Origin: Mactromeris polynyma
Lineage: Eukaryota > Mollusca > Bivalvia > Venerida > Mactridae
Assembly: GCA_032209605.1 (NCBI GenBank)
Contig: JASFXZ010000005.1
Span: 26,462,905 to 26,526,904 of the forward strand
Direction of reading: 5' to 3'
Length of the DNA stretch: 64,000 nucleotides
The notes beneath the pieces were generated by a model. The model searched no databases, had not been told where the DNA came from, and worked only from the letters and a program-made list of their open reading frames with translations. Numbering within the stretch: position 1 is the stretch's first letter; each line of letters starts with the position of its first letter. Shown here in pieces: positions 37,201-43,799 of this stretch. The position numbers and the translations under genes are program-made.

Positions 37201-37528
37201 TGATGGCAAAATGTTAGCAAGGTACAAGGCTCATGCTGAGGTGAAGGTGATGACTTGCAGTCCTGGTGGCATGTCTGTAATAATTGGATGTGTCGATGGC
37301 AGTCTTACTGTATTAGCTCTTGCGGATCCACAGTTTGAAGACAATGTACAATTTCTCCAGTCTTTACCGAGCCGACAGAGGCATCAGATTGGGGCAGGAA
37401 TGCAAAATGGTAATGAGGAAGATGACTTAACCACCCCTAAAAATAGCATCGGTGCCGCTCTTCAAGTGGCAAGATTCGTTGCTAAAGCTAGGGGTGCTCA
37501 GAAGTCTCGTGCATGTGTTGTTATGTGA
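12861..37528 (+). CDS. NACHT and WD repeat domain-containing protein (NWD1/NWD2-like STAND NTPase), nine coding exons
   Basis: Gene model: 12861-13272, 17914-18002, 24046-24162, 26573-26776, 28880-29024, 30920-31197, 32184-32355, 33302-33408, 33749-37528. All introns are GT-AG and all phases agree, giving 1767 residues, close to the size I recall for vertebrate NWD2. Order: Lys/Glu/Asp-rich region (1-124), DUF4062 domain (about 125-230; IFTSSTFTD, VVDMRWGVRD, FLGQKYGYRP), helical linker, P-loop NTPase with Walker A GTSGCGKTS (492-500) and Walker B LVLILDSLDQ (581-590), helical region, WD40 repeats from about 1013, and a C-terminal CVVM. STAND ATPases of this type act as nucleotide-driven switches in the cytosol. 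Start chosen because a TGA lies in frame at 12825-12827 and ATG 12861 has A at -3. NWD1 versus NWD2 orthology is not settled. Confidence 0.92.
13345..13520 (+). mobile_element. SINE-like element, family S3, copy 1 (NWD intron 1)
   Basis: A tRNA-like head (GATCGTAGGATCGAATTCC as B-box region) is followed by CATCGGTCATCGAGGGTGA and TTCACAATCGATG. The same layout appears at 14650-14815. Confidence 0.5.
13601..13726. mobile_element. MITE-B, copy 1 (NWD intron 1)
   Basis: Ends read GAAGACCAGTCTGAAGACTC and CAGAGACTGGTCCTG, with inner CTGATTGGCTTC and GACTGACCAATGGCAAGGC. The palindromic plan is shared with copies at 14420, 22970, 49770 and 59685. Confidence 0.7.
14420..14526. mobile_element. MITE-B, copy 2 (NWD intron 1)
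   Basis: GCGACCAGTCTCAAAACTC and CATCTGATTGGTTG on the left mirror GACCAATGACAAGGC and CCGAGACTGGTCTGG on the right. It is the best-preserved copy of the family. Confidence 0.75.
14650..14815 (+). mobile_element. SINE-like element, family S3, copy 2 (NWD intron 1)
   Basis: A tRNA-like head with B box AGGTCGTAGGTTCAAATCT is followed by AATCAGTCATTGAGAGTGA and TTTACAATCAATGG, matching the copy at 13345-13520, and then an AAATAAAACAAAAC tail. Confidence 0.55.
15349..15530 (-). mobile_element. MITE with TACAGTAAAAC ends, copy 1
   Basis: TACAGTAAAACAG at the left and GAGGTTTTACTGTA at the right are inverted copies bordered by TA. The interior (GACCACCC, AACAGTGAAAATGGA) is the reverse complement of the element at 56213-56406. 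TA borders and such ends fit a Tc1/mariner- or pogo-type non-autonomous element. Confidence 0.65.
15531..17039. other. NWD intron 1, no further feature recognised
   Basis: AT-rich DNA. No supported exon, RNA gene or repeat was found. Confidence 0.3.
17040..17292 (+). mobile_element. tRNA-derived SINE, family S1, copy 1 (NWD intron 1)
   Basis: A tRNA-like head (TCGATTAAGCACCCGGCTGC, B-box region GTCGTAGGTTAGAGCCCC) is followed by the S1 body: TTGCGGATTAGG, TACTGATCGGTAAGCCAGGA and GATAAACGGCGGAAAAC, with a CAACAACAC tail. Other copies lie at 42300 and 59990. Confidence 0.6.
17914..18002 (+). CDS. NWD-like gene, coding exon 2: DUF4062
   Basis: Acceptor ATATGTTTCAG, donor TTTCAG-GTAAAC. Residues 138-167 read DTTLERNALMEQVYPKLKSS and on to GLEFQ. 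The ERNALME..YP motif after SSTFTDT is typical of the DUF4062 domain in NWD proteins. Enters in phase 1, leaves in phase 0. Confidence 0.9.
18170..18420 (+). repeat. C-rich patch with repeated TTCCCCAC-type motifs (NWD intron 2)
   Basis: ATTCCCCACCTAG, AATCCCCACAG, AATTCCCCACTTCCAG and AATTCCCACCTG recur about every 30-60 bp after a poly-C run at 18131. The 138-codon frame crossing it has no splice or start support. Nature unknown; possibly a decayed tandem repeat. Confidence 0.3.
18881..18972. mobile_element. Near-perfect 42-bp foldback with 8-bp loop
   Basis: The left arm 18881-18922 (CATAGATGTGACATGTG, AAATTATTTTTATCTC) is matched by the right arm 18931-18972 with one mismatch; the loop is GTGGCCAG. 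It is probably a foldback or MITE remnant. Near-perfect arms imply either recent origin or ongoing arm conversion. Confidence 0.75.
19144..19334. mobile_element. Complete CTCTCCCTTTATCCC foldback element, about 190 bp
   Basis: The left arm (GAGATTGTCACAAGTTCTC, CTCCCTTTATCCCTTC, TAGAGTTATCTCC) and right arm are inverted copies over about 50 bp. The arms themselves hold internal direct repeats of CCCTTTATCCCTTCTA. Related pieces lie at 4025, 48909 and 55854. Confidence 0.75.
20969..21128. mobile_element. pogo/Tigger-like MITE, 160 bp (NWD intron 2)
   Basis: The left end TACAGTCGATCCTCGTTTAT and right end (reverse complement TACAGTCGGACCTCGTTCAT) are inverted repeats of about 24 bp bordered by TA. 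CAGTCG..CCTCG ends are typical of pogo/Tigger elements in general; no transposase is present. Confidence 0.7.
21195..21652. mobile_element. hAT-like MITE, 458 bp, copy 1 (NWD intron 2)
   Basis: The ends TAGAGGTGTCATTGAT and ATCGATGACACTTCTA are inverted repeats. Flanks CAGTCCAC (21187-21194) and AAGTCCAC (21653-21660) form an 8-bp target duplication with one mismatch, as hAT elements make. Ends are rich in ATATCGATAT palindromes. A 452-bp relative lies at 43269-43720. Confidence 0.75.
22970..23100. mobile_element. MITE-B, copy 3 (NWD intron 2)
   Basis: AAGACCAGTCTCAAAAC and TTGATTGGTTGG on the left, GTAACCAATGACAAGGCTGC and TAGACTGGTCTCCAAAC on the right. Confidence 0.7.
23395..23655 (+). 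repeat. Tandem array, 19-20-bp unit, about 13 copies (NWD intron 2)
   Basis: The unit approximates GCATTGAGCATGAAAATCG. Copies are diverged and change length by one or two bases. The array ends about 120 bp before MITE-A copy 1. Confidence 0.75.
23773..24018. mobile_element. MITE-A, copy 1, 27 bp upstream of NWD exon 3
   Basis: The left end TACCGGTCAAAAGTGCTAAC and right end (reverse complement TACTGGTCAAAAGAACTAAC) are inverted repeats; 246 bp in length with TA at both borders. Related copies occur at 45054 and 46280. The right end lies where a branch point and pyrimidine tract of exon 3 would be. Confidence 0.75.
24046..24162 (+). CDS. NWD-like gene, coding exon 3: DUF4062 core
   Basis: Acceptor TTATTGTTACAG, donor ATT-GTAAGT; 39 codons in phase 0. 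Residues 168-206 contain VVDMRWGVRDEATDDHMTT and CMQEIDNCQRLSIGPNFI, the most conserved DUF4062 block. A MITE-A copy ends only 27 bp before the exon. Confidence 0.93.
24163..26009. other. NWD intron 3, first part: no recognised feature
   Basis: A 91-codon frame at 25065-25340 has no splice support. The patch at 24300-24560 is rich in GATATCGCAG and TAACGATAT motifs of unknown meaning. Confidence 0.3.
26010..26425 (+). repeat. Degenerate ATC/CAT trinucleotide-rich region (NWD intron 3)
   Basis: Long imperfect runs of ATCATCACC, CATCAACA and TTATCATC make up about 400 bp just before exon 4. It is low-complexity DNA and not coding. Confidence 0.6.
26573..26776 (+). CDS. NWD-like gene, coding exon 4: end of DUF4062 and linker
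   Basis: Acceptor TTTTTCCAG, donor AATAAG-GTAAAT; 68 codons in phase 0 (residues 207-274). Contains VFLGQKYGYRPLPTEI and LMDLWYRRDDNSVPAVFILQ, both typical of the NWD N-terminal region. Confidence 0.93.
26874..26907 (+). repeat. TTATTA microsatellite, probable retroposon tail
   Basis: AATAAAGAATTTATTATTAT with further TTA units; the form is that of a 3' tail of a SINE or LINE whose body is no longer recognisable. Confidence 0.4.
27367..27536. mobile_element. 170-bp foldback element (NWD intron 4)
   Basis: Arms of about 80 bp pair almost along their full length: GAAATAAAAATACGTTTC and GGTTTCCATCCATTATTC on the left, reverse complements on the right. The centre reads ACGAGTGCGTAGCACGAGT. I recall similar 'GTGCGTAGCAC' palindromes in bivalve DNA, without a firm name. 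Confidence 0.75.
27540..28870. other. NWD intron 4, remainder: no recognised feature
   Basis: GTAGGAGTTATTTGGATTAT is duplicated in tandem at 27890-27938. Otherwise AT-rich DNA without supported features. Confidence 0.3.
28880..29024 (+). CDS. NWD-like gene, coding exon 5: helical linker
   Basis: Acceptor TTCTCCACAG, donor TCAG-GTAAAG. Residues 275-322, including TWWDTLGKLQRILRKAAQI; amphipathic helices between DUF4062 and the NTPase. Leaves in phase 1. Confidence 0.9.
29025..30919. other. NWD intron 5: no recognised feature
   Basis: About 29108-29250 has GTCCACCTCAAAATTGAG and GACCACCTCATTAATCAG, distant relatives of the TACAGTAAAAC element interior. No exon was seen. Confidence 0.3.
30920..31197 (+). 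CDS. NWD-like gene, coding exon 6: helical linker
   Basis: Acceptor TGTTTTTCAG, donor CATAAG-GTAATG; residues 323-415 (VTEREITRGILKAKNLQDHC through GIDIETHK). Enters in phase 1, leaves in phase 0. The reading frame runs on past the donor for 46 codons by chance. Confidence 0.9.
31198..32183. other. NWD intron 6, with a possible pogo-like end at 31964
   Basis: TACAGTAAAACCTCGATTAA and CCGTACTTC at 31964-31992 look like one end of a pogo/Tigger-type element. The partner end was not found, so it is a fragment or chance. Confidence 0.3.
32184..32355 (+). CDS. NWD-like gene, coding exon 7: linker before the NTPase
   Basis: Acceptor CTTCCATTTAG, donor TATTG-GTAGGT; residues 416-472 (EYIETFCNHFYFNVLRLVDN onward). 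Leaves in phase 1. The frame again stays open past the donor (to 32429), which is not taken as coding. Confidence 0.9.
32435..32650 (+). repeat. Probable dispersed repeat fragment (NWD intron 7)
   Basis: CGGTTATAACTTTTGATTTA, GGATTCCAATGAAACTTTAC and TTCAAGGTCAATGTCAC resemble a dispersed repeat I remember from molluscan genomic DNA. There is only one copy in the window, so this rests on memory. Confidence 0.3.
33302..33408 (+). CDS. NWD-like gene, coding exon 8: Walker A (P-loop)
   Basis: Acceptor TATATTTTGCAG, donor GCGAG-GTAAGG; residues 473-508. LILFGTSGCGKTSLMAKGA holds the complete Walker A motif, GxxxxGKT/S; Lys498 would contact the phosphates. Enters in phase 1, leaves in phase 0. 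Confidence 0.94.
33749..37528 (+). CDS. NWD-like gene, coding exon 9: rest of NTPase, WD40 repeats, C-terminal CaaX-like box
   Basis: One 3780-bp exon after acceptor TCGTTTCAG encodes residues 509-1767. It starts SRGWFSSKASPYLVLRFLGT, then Walker B LVLILDSLDQ with Asp586. A winged-helix and helical region follows (LVAHAFGYITAAKSGLSEAE). WD40-type repeats start near residue 1013 (LEGHLFAPFGIAVTSNAKYL); clear WD signatures are YVWDV, IKVWNF (about 1354), GVWNL (about 1396) and VIWDV (about 1438). The stop is preceded by ARGAQKSRACVVM. Placing the WD40 part in a single exon contrasts with the finely split N-terminus. Confidence 0.96.
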   Translation, partial: SRGWFSSKASPYLVLRFLGTTPNSSSIIPLLTSLSRHLAWLYEQPEEYIPDELSPLVTHFKKILSCATKEKPLVLILDSLDQLSGADGAHQLAWLPTTLPPHVRLIVSTLPNYYGILDTLRNMIELPQNYVPILPLGENLSATILLFWLKNANRTLNEPQMEIVHEAFTKCNLPLYVKLVFDEVCRWKSYTNVQNVSLAFTIHDSIYKLFERIEIQHGKTLVAHAFGYITAAKSGLSEAELEDLLSLDEKVLNDVYQYHLPPVRRIPPLLWTRIRSDLPSYLSEREADGVNVVNWYHRQFIEAARERYFKNLNYVSQIHSNIAEYFLGIWGGGKPKPFEYTEGQRKMFHLEQKGGESDRKVPNQPLVFLDENGRPIRHNLRKLNELPYHLVRSHRYEELYTQVIFNYNWLHAKLSSMPLQSVLSDFEDLLEHVYQKDVKLIADVIRLSSSILGHYPDNLGPQIIGRLLPYFTINENIRGLIQQCDTDGLTRCALVPVHHCLHTPGGPLQFSLEGHLFAPFGIAVTSNAKYLISVSNKFIIFDLTSGEVFRTIAPGIEGIMQSLVISENDKFAAGFTNNNQVVVCNILTGEHVKIMPPLKVQKESTVTGTTMTNTHLVIWTDLEWYLYSINGTFLSRHTIEMSMPIIAASFGPDDKLYICVKSGGPNDTEMTLEMSDNSIEPFEFHSAIALTKDKQLMYTCIEISDNAVAVYKRDGDAWRYDRTLGDNFDMVFALNMSEDENFLVATIALGYKLWHLKTDIMVPLKLPHGTRNIPTKNQLNALVTLTRNNHFVVAAVRKNLYVWDVKQGNMVKVLDAHFGRIIALTSVTNGCNKIISSSIDKTIKVWNFDNILEDVHSIDRLEKPIETIDLASEVPICVTTSRNCVGVWNLENGKLLKTFGTTTSTSVITEAVITGDGNFVCAAETANIVIWDVSKDAAVKTLPQRDTQKLIRNEYDSRIIAIAKLGTSKGFCACYSLPEGEQIYKFEYTLSVYKDGVITSDGSYLAVPAIDKSGDVLGVYHAKTGTHFYNLQLKYATYKPLIKLIPMPHDPNQVALIDVDKGNILDLKKKTLVRSVNRWNGQVTKTGKNGLYAPSRGGLEYIELKHGKTVKVLIPKVAEGVFSVDSMFSNNDRHVIYYHSGHRTLRLFRMGDGKMLARYKAHAEVKVMTCSPGGMSVIIGCVDGSLTVLALADPQFEDNVQFLQSLPSRQRHQIGAGMQNGNEEDDLTTPKNSIGAALQVARFVAKARGAQKSRACVVM

Positions 37529-38180
37529 ACTTGTTCCCATACACTGTTGTGTTGTATTCACTAGTTTTATACAGTGTTTCTGGATACACTTAACCACAAA
37601 ATCATGCAATGTTGTTGGTAACTAATCAGAATGTCTGATACAAAGCAGCTGACTTCTCAAGTTAAAGTAAATCAAGATTTTGGAGGATATTTAAATACAT
37701 GTATATTTATACTACTGCTGATTTTAGGTTTGATCGTTGGACAATCCGAATATTCCATATGATATTGCATGTGAAGATAATGTATATAACTGTAAATATG
37801 TGGTTCTTATACTTATACTTGCAAATATGGTTGGAAACCCAGGAAAAAATAATAATAAAGGTGTCTATCGGTCGTATCGTTAACTAAAATACCTTTAGAA
37901 ACTGTAGGAAAGATTCACTAAAGCACTGTGGCACTTGTAAAATGGTATTCATTATATCACATAATTGTATTGTTGTTACCGTTTGTGAAAACATTGTTAC
38001 AGTTCTTCACGCTTTGTTGAGTGTACTTGGTGATGCTTCTATGTTCAAATCATGTTTAGTTGTTTAAATAACCCGATTGTACTAATGCCTGAACTATGTT
38101 GTTTAGTGAACGGAGTCGATTAGCCTAAACTTTCCCCAGAATTGGCTTGTAATGCGTTTAAGGAATGGCATTTAATTATT
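37529..38180 (+). terminator. 3' UTR of the NWD-like gene with polyadenylation signals
   Basis: AATAAA at 37854-37859 lies about 330 bp after the stop codon and is the first canonical signal on the plus strand. ATTAAA near 38178 is a second candidate. The real cleavage site cannot be seen. Confidence 0.5.
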
Positions 38181-38189
38181 AAAGTAAAA

Positions 38190-38475
38190 AGTGGTATACC
38201 TCGAGTAATTATCGGTAAAAATATAGCATACTCGAGAAATTATCGGTAAAAATATAGCATACTCGATTAATTATCGGTAAAAATATAGCATACTCGAGAA
38301 ATTATCGGTAAAAATATAGCATACTCGAGAAATTATCGGTAAAAAGTAGCATATTCGAGACGTTATCGGTAAAAAGTAGCATATTCGAGACGTTATCGGT
38401 AAAAAGTAGCATAATTGAGACGTTATCGGTAAAAAGTAGTATACTCGAGAGAAATTATCGGTACAATATATCAAG
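38190..38475 (+). repeat. Tandem array, 30-31-bp unit, about 9 copies, downstream of the NWD gene
   Basis: The unit approximates ACTCGAGAAATTATCGGTAA followed by AAATATAGCAT. The last four copies have ATTCGAGACGTTATCGG and AAAAAGTAGCAT. It lies just after the likely cleavage sites and could sit in a longer 3' UTR. The minus-strand 96-codon frame is a shadow. Confidence 0.8.
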
Positions 38476-39151
38476 GTATAAATTATTGTATTACGCTGTG
38501 ATTTTTGTGATGGTAAACTTGAATTTGCTTGCGTACTGTGTATGTGTTGAATAATGTGCAATTTGTATGCACCGTATTGTAAATATGGCGCAGTGACTTG
38601 TGTATATAGTGATACGAGATATCGCTAATGCACTTGTGGGTGCAATGTTGTTTTGAGATGTGAAAATTTAAGCATGTTGTGAGTATATGCACGTAATATA
38701 TATTATATTAATAATTTCACATAGAATATCTTGAACAATGTATAAATATATAATTGATTGTGTAAATTACAGTGATGGTGCCATTTTGTTAATTTTTTGT
38801 ATGTATAAACTGTTTAATGTTAAAAAATTGTTGACTCTGGACGCAATGCTGTACCAATTTAATGTTTGAATGTATGAATTGTCTAAGATCCCTGTATTGA
38901 GTTTCTCCATATTATTGCATGCATTTCTCTTCCTTGGCAGCCAAAGGGCAAATATTAAAAGTTGATTTTAGATAAAACCACGAAATGTCTCACAAAGGAA
39001 CATGGTTTGTACTGTATGCGAACAAAAGTATTTTTAACTATGATTATATTATTTACAAATGAATACATTGTTTGAATTTTGTTTGTACCATAGTTTATAG
39101 TATTGTTTCAACCCGCGCTATTTAGATTGTATTTAAAGTATTCCATAATGT
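38476..39151. other. Convergent intergenic region: no feature recognised
   Basis: AT-rich DNA between the plus-strand NWD gene and the possible 3' end of the minus-strand receptor gene. Confidence 0.3.
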
Positions 39152-39157
39152 TTTATT
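39152..39157 (-). terminator. Minus-strand AATAAA polyadenylation signal candidate
   Basis: Plus-strand TTTATT reads AATAAA on the minus strand, about 140 bp after the stop of the frame at 39295-39483. It would fit the end of the receptor gene. Confidence 0.3.
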
Positions 39158-39294
39158 CCCAATTATCTACCACTTTACAACAATGCTTTTCTCTAATTGT
39201 GATTATATAAGGAGGGTTTGGCGCAAAACTCTTCTGACTATTTCTTTACTTTAATTGAGTTACGATTCTTTTGTACGAAACCATCAAGTTTAAC

Positions 39295-39483
39295 CTACTT
39301 AATTTCCAACTCAAAATTGTCTTTGTAATGATTTGGTAACGTCACATCATCTGCATTCACATTCTTGCCATCGAATCTTCCATTCAGAAACATAAGTAAT
39401 GTATCATCCTTTATCAAATACATAAAACTAAAATAATGCAAAATTATTGCAAGGTCTTGTGAATGGATGACTTCACTATTTTG
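39295..39483 (-). CDS. Doubtful terminal exon, perhaps of the EGF-repeat receptor
   Basis: The minus strand is open for 73 codons; with acceptor GACTTGCAG the exon starts in phase 0 at 39483, the phase left by the receptor cytoplasmic exon at 45275. It ends NHYKDNFELEIK then TAG. Against it: a weak pyrimidine tract and a hydrophobic stretch (LAIILHYFSFMYLI) odd for a cytosolic tail. It could also be a chance frame or a separate small gene. Confidence 0.22.
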   Translation of the reverse strand, partial: QNSEVIHSQDLAIILHYFSFMYLIKDDTLLMFLNGRFDGKNVNADDVTLPNHYKDNFELEIK

Positions 39484-39879
39484 CTGCAAGTCTGTGAAGT
39501 CATAATATTTAGGCAAGTAAATTACATTATTAATGACAATGATTCTTTTTACATTATTTTATGAAAAAGGTTAATATCATGATATTTTTTATTTCTAAAT
39601 GAATGACTTATTAACACATGACGGCACCTATATTTCAGGGCAAGAACGAGTTGTTAGTGGAAAATGATCATGGTATAGTTATATGTTTAAGCACTTGTAA
39701 ACAGTCACGTGTATGTTGAGCATTGTATAGTTATGTGGTCGTACGCTTTACTGCAGTTGTTATTCAGATGTATGAAACTGTTTGTTTTTAGGCTTAACAT
39801 GCATTGCAGGCACAGTCATGTGAGCAGTTAGTTTTAATATCAATACAACCATAAAGCATACATCTGCGTGTTAATGTTC

Positions 39880-40330
39880 TCGTGCACATAATTATGTGTT
39901 AAAATAACGCAACGGTGATATAAGTATGTGTTGAATATCTTTTGTACTTATGTGTTAAAATAACGAAAATATCATGATAAAGTTATATTTTAAATATCTT
40001 GGGTAAAAATATCGTAACAATGGTGCAGTTATGTGATAAAGCTCTCGTGCAGCTATGTGTTACAATTATGTATCAATGGTGCAGTTATGTGTTACAATTA
40101 TGTATCAATGGTGCAGTTATGTGTTACAATTATGTATCAATGGTGCAGTTATGTGTTAAAGCTGTAATGAAGTTACAATATGTTACAATAACGGAATCAT
40201 GGCGTAGTTATATGTGTTAATTCTTTCTTACAGTTATGTGACGCAGTAACGCAATCATGATATCGTTATGTGCTTAAACTATTGTAAACCTATAGTTATA
40301 TGTTAATATGTTAAAACAATGAAATGTATA
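39880..40330 (+). repeat. Tandem repeat region with a 32-bp core unit
   Basis: Three near-identical copies of TGGTGCAGTTATGTGTTACA plus ATTATGTATCAA at about 40020-40150 sit in a wider zone of diverged ATGTGTTAAAATAACG-like units. The 73-codon frame here is a by-product. Confidence 0.7.
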
Positions 40331-41418
40331 GGCTTTATGTAGTAATGTGTAAAAGTGCACTTGTACTCGTCAACATACAACTAACTATTATTATTAGTCT
40401 GTATTTCACCAAGTAATTGGACATTTTGAAAGTTTTAGGCCGTTATTAAAATGATTGTTTCTGGTTCCACGACCGATTGAACACATTTGGCCTCGTGTCC
40501 TTTTTGGGCTCTACTATGTAAGATTCTTTACGTGTCATTTAACATTTCATAACAGGGGCCTTATTCACAATTAAACATTTTAAGACTGAAACTCAGACTT
40601 AGACTTTAAGATGTGAAATGTTCGTTTTGCTCCTACATTGTCACGTGTGATTTCTTTCTTACAGTTACGTGCCACAGTAACGCAATCATGTAATCGTTAA
40701 ACATGTCGATCTAGAAACTGTTTATTGAATATTCCCACGGTGCGAGAGCATTTTCTGTTAATATATACAACTAGAAGACGGCCCGAAAGTGCACCTTTTT
40801 TATCTATGTAGTACATTTCACGCTATTGTTTCTGATTATTTCTATAACAGTTTTATTTTTCCGACTACAGCATATTATAAACAACTTCGACCCGGCACTC
40901 ATTAACCTTGGCTACTCTCTTGTTTGTGTATATACACGGATTTGTAGAGTCGGATAATATTCTCCTGGTATTCATGAATATTCGTACACTTCCATGAAAA
41001 AGAAAAACGACTTTCAATTTATGTAGAAGTACCACACGCCCGCTCGAAGTGAACGACGATTTCGCCCGAAGTGAGTGACGGACTATTAATGAGCGCCAGT
41101 TCAATGTTGTCTAATTATACCAATATTTGTGAGTGACAGATCAATAACATCGGACAATGTGAATAGAGACGTGTAATAGGAAAAATAATATAAAGTCTAT
41201 GACGTCACTGTAGACTCGCCGTACAGAACACACTGGAGTATTATGAGCATGTGTTTTCTATCGCATTTACTAAAATACTGATTACTAGAATTAAGATAAA
41301 TGATTACAGTAAACAGTGAATTGTGGGAAGGCATCGCGTGTGTGACAAATATTTCGTCGTCCACGTGATATTCGTGTCGATTAATTGCATTGTAATTAAA
41401 CTTGGTTGCAGAATGTTT
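40331..41418. other. Intergenic or intronic DNA, nothing recognised
   Basis: Lies between the terminal candidate exon and the rest of the receptor gene. TACAGTTACGTGCCACAGTAACGCAATCATG-like words at about 40230 and 40663 recur, as a short duplication. No supported gene. Confidence 0.3.
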
Positions 41419-42072
41419 AGCTCACCTGAACACGAAGTTCTCTTGTTGAGCTGGTAGGACCGTTAGATATCCGTCGTTTACACTGTAGCGCCTACATTTC
41501 TGGTGCAATCTTAATCAAACTTTGAAGCAATCTGCATGCCTATTGGATAACTGCCAAATTATATCATATGCTTAATCGGTTTGGCAGATCTATAAAGTTA
41601 TAAGTCCTTAATTTTTCAAAATGCTATATTTCAGCATATGAGCACATTGGAACTTTTGTTTCTTTCCGAATTATAGAGGTATTTAGAGGTAATGTTTGTA
41701 CCAAAATAATCTCAATCAAGTTGATTACGAACCAAATCGTACGAGGTATTTGTCCATGACTCTAGGCCAAAAATGATTATAATTTACGATGCATAAAAAA
41801 TTTAGGTCAAATTATAAAAAAATCTCGCGACGCTACAAGCTGAATTTTCGGATCTTGTCAAATAACGCTTAGAATGGTTTCTGTATGAAATCTAGGTCAA
41901 GGTCATATGCAGGTCATTAATGTTAGAAACAAGATTTATTAATTGTCTTTATGACAATTGTTTAATTGTAACAAATAATGCAACTGAAAGTGTAATTACT
42001 GTCGCCATGGCAACATTCACTGTTTTGTAAGAGACGAGCCAGGTGAGCGACAGGCGGACATCTTGGCTCTAG
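41419..42072. mobile_element. Dispersed element of about 650 bp with inverted GCTCACCTG ends
   Basis: The left end AGCTCACCTGAACACGAAG and right end (reverse complement of GCCAGGTGAGCGACAGGCGG) share GCTCACCTG in inverted order. The interior contains TCTAGGTCAAGGTCATATGC. I remember elements of this kind, starting TTAGCTCACCTGA, as common in bivalve DNA. No coding capacity is seen. Confidence 0.55.
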
Positions 42073-42299
42073 TGTTTTGGTTATCAATTACTTTTCATAT
42101 ATCAGCTTAACGTATTGTTGAAGGTTCTATACTCTTTATTTGTTAATTGTTACTTTATATTTACTAATTAATAATACTATTTACTTCTACTTTTTGCAAT
42201 GTTTTGTGCAAATTGACATTACTTCTGTAATGCTATGTTACAAAGAATTAAACTAGATTTCTGGAAGAATGTGTGTTTCATTTATTTACGCCACGACTG

Positions 42300-42480
42300 G
42301 GCGGGTCATGTCGTCCCATGACATTTGTCTACGGTCAGTTGTCCTCCTTTGATTATATATTGATGTTGTCATCTGCTTACGGAGGGCAAGTTAGTACTGG
42401 TCGTTAATCAATTCCAGGAAAACTGGTTAATTCAAATGTATGTAACTGAAAAAACGCTGAAAAACGACTAAAACAAAATT
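42300..42480 (+). mobile_element. SINE, family S1, copy 2
   Basis: GTTGTCCTCCTTTGATT, CTGCTTACGGAGGGCAAG, TTAGTACTGGTCGTTAATC and GAAAAACGACTAAAAC follow the S1 order seen at 59990-60180 and 17040-17292. The tRNA-like head is not clear in this copy. Confidence 0.55.
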
Positions 42481-43268
42481 CACGGCATAACAAACAATAT
42501 ATACATGCTAGAATAAAGGTAGTTTTATTATCAGACAAAAGATAAAACGATCCAGAGACGCTAAACGTACGGAACGAAAAGACACAATAATTCATGTGAG
42601 TTTTAAAAAAGACCAACCATTGTTTATATAGTAAGGCCATCTAAATTGTTTGTTTACGATACTACAATCTTCCCATACGTTATCCCTAATTTTGCCTTTT
42701 CAGAGAAGGATTTTTATGTCACTTGTCCTATTAGTAAAATGTCTGTAGTGAACCTGTTTTCATAGAAAATCAAATATTTTCAATCTCGACAGCTATCGGA
42801 TATTTCCGTACCACTTCGTTACTCTCCGTTAAACTACGAGCACTGGACGTAGTTAGCTGCAATTATTGTGTATGGTGGTACCACAAATGAACGATTTACT
42901 ATGGATGATCGTATGCTATTCAAACAAATATTTACACACATAAACATACACACAAACCTATAAACTTGTACACTAATCTCACATGCATTGAGACTTGTTT
43001 TACATAGAAAACATATAATCACACGCATGGTTAATACACCATAGATAGCGTGTTACTTACAAATATTATTATAAATATATTTTGGACGAGTCATACAATT
43101 CAGAATGTGCAGGCTTTCTTTACATAAATATGTATCAACGTAAACCAATGATTTGTTCCCCTTTCTTTTTTAGTAGGCATACTGAAATGCTGAGCTATAT
43201 CGTATTGCTAGCTATCCCTTTTCAGCATGTTCAATGCTCCACTGAAACAATTGTACACTACTGTTTTG
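42481..43268. other. No recognised feature
   Basis: AT-rich DNA within the long intron or 3' region of the minus-strand receptor model. Confidence 0.3.
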
Positions 43269-43720
43269 TAGTGCTGTCATTGATACAATCGATATAGTTA
43301 TATAGACGATTTTTTAAGTCGATCGATATACGATACAAATGCACAAATATCGATATTATGGCGGGAAAACATGACAATGGGTACTATGTGCCAAAATAGC
43401 ATAATGTCGCTTTGTAGTCGACCGTTTGTAAAACAGTGTCCTATTGGATATTAGTTAATTCCAAATATTGGCAATATAATATAATATTGAAAAGTTAAGT
43501 TTATTGTTTAATTACTTAAATAGTATCTTGTTATCATCAAAATACAAAGTTGATCATTTAATTATGTAAAGGCATACACACATAAATATACAGAATAATA
43601 TGAGTTTCTTTTAATAGTCTATAAAAGGAATTTAAAAATGTAATCGATATATCGTCGATATTTGTCTTGCAACGTATCAATATCGTCGATATGCAAAAAT
43701 CTGAATCAATGACAGCCCTA
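43269..43720. mobile_element. hAT-like MITE, 452 bp, copy 2
   Basis: The ends TAGTGCTGTCATTGATACAA and (reverse complement of the right end) TAGGGCTGTCATTGATTCAG are inverted repeats. The flanks CTGTTTTG (43261-43268) and CAGTTTTG (43721-43728) form an 8-bp target duplication with one mismatch. Length and ATCGATAT-rich ends match the copy at 21195-21652. Confidence 0.75.
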
Positions 43721-43799
43721 CAGTTTTGTCAGTTTACAAAAACCGCGTTCCACTGTTCTCGCGAATCACGTGATCGTTGGGCGGTAATATACTTGTATT

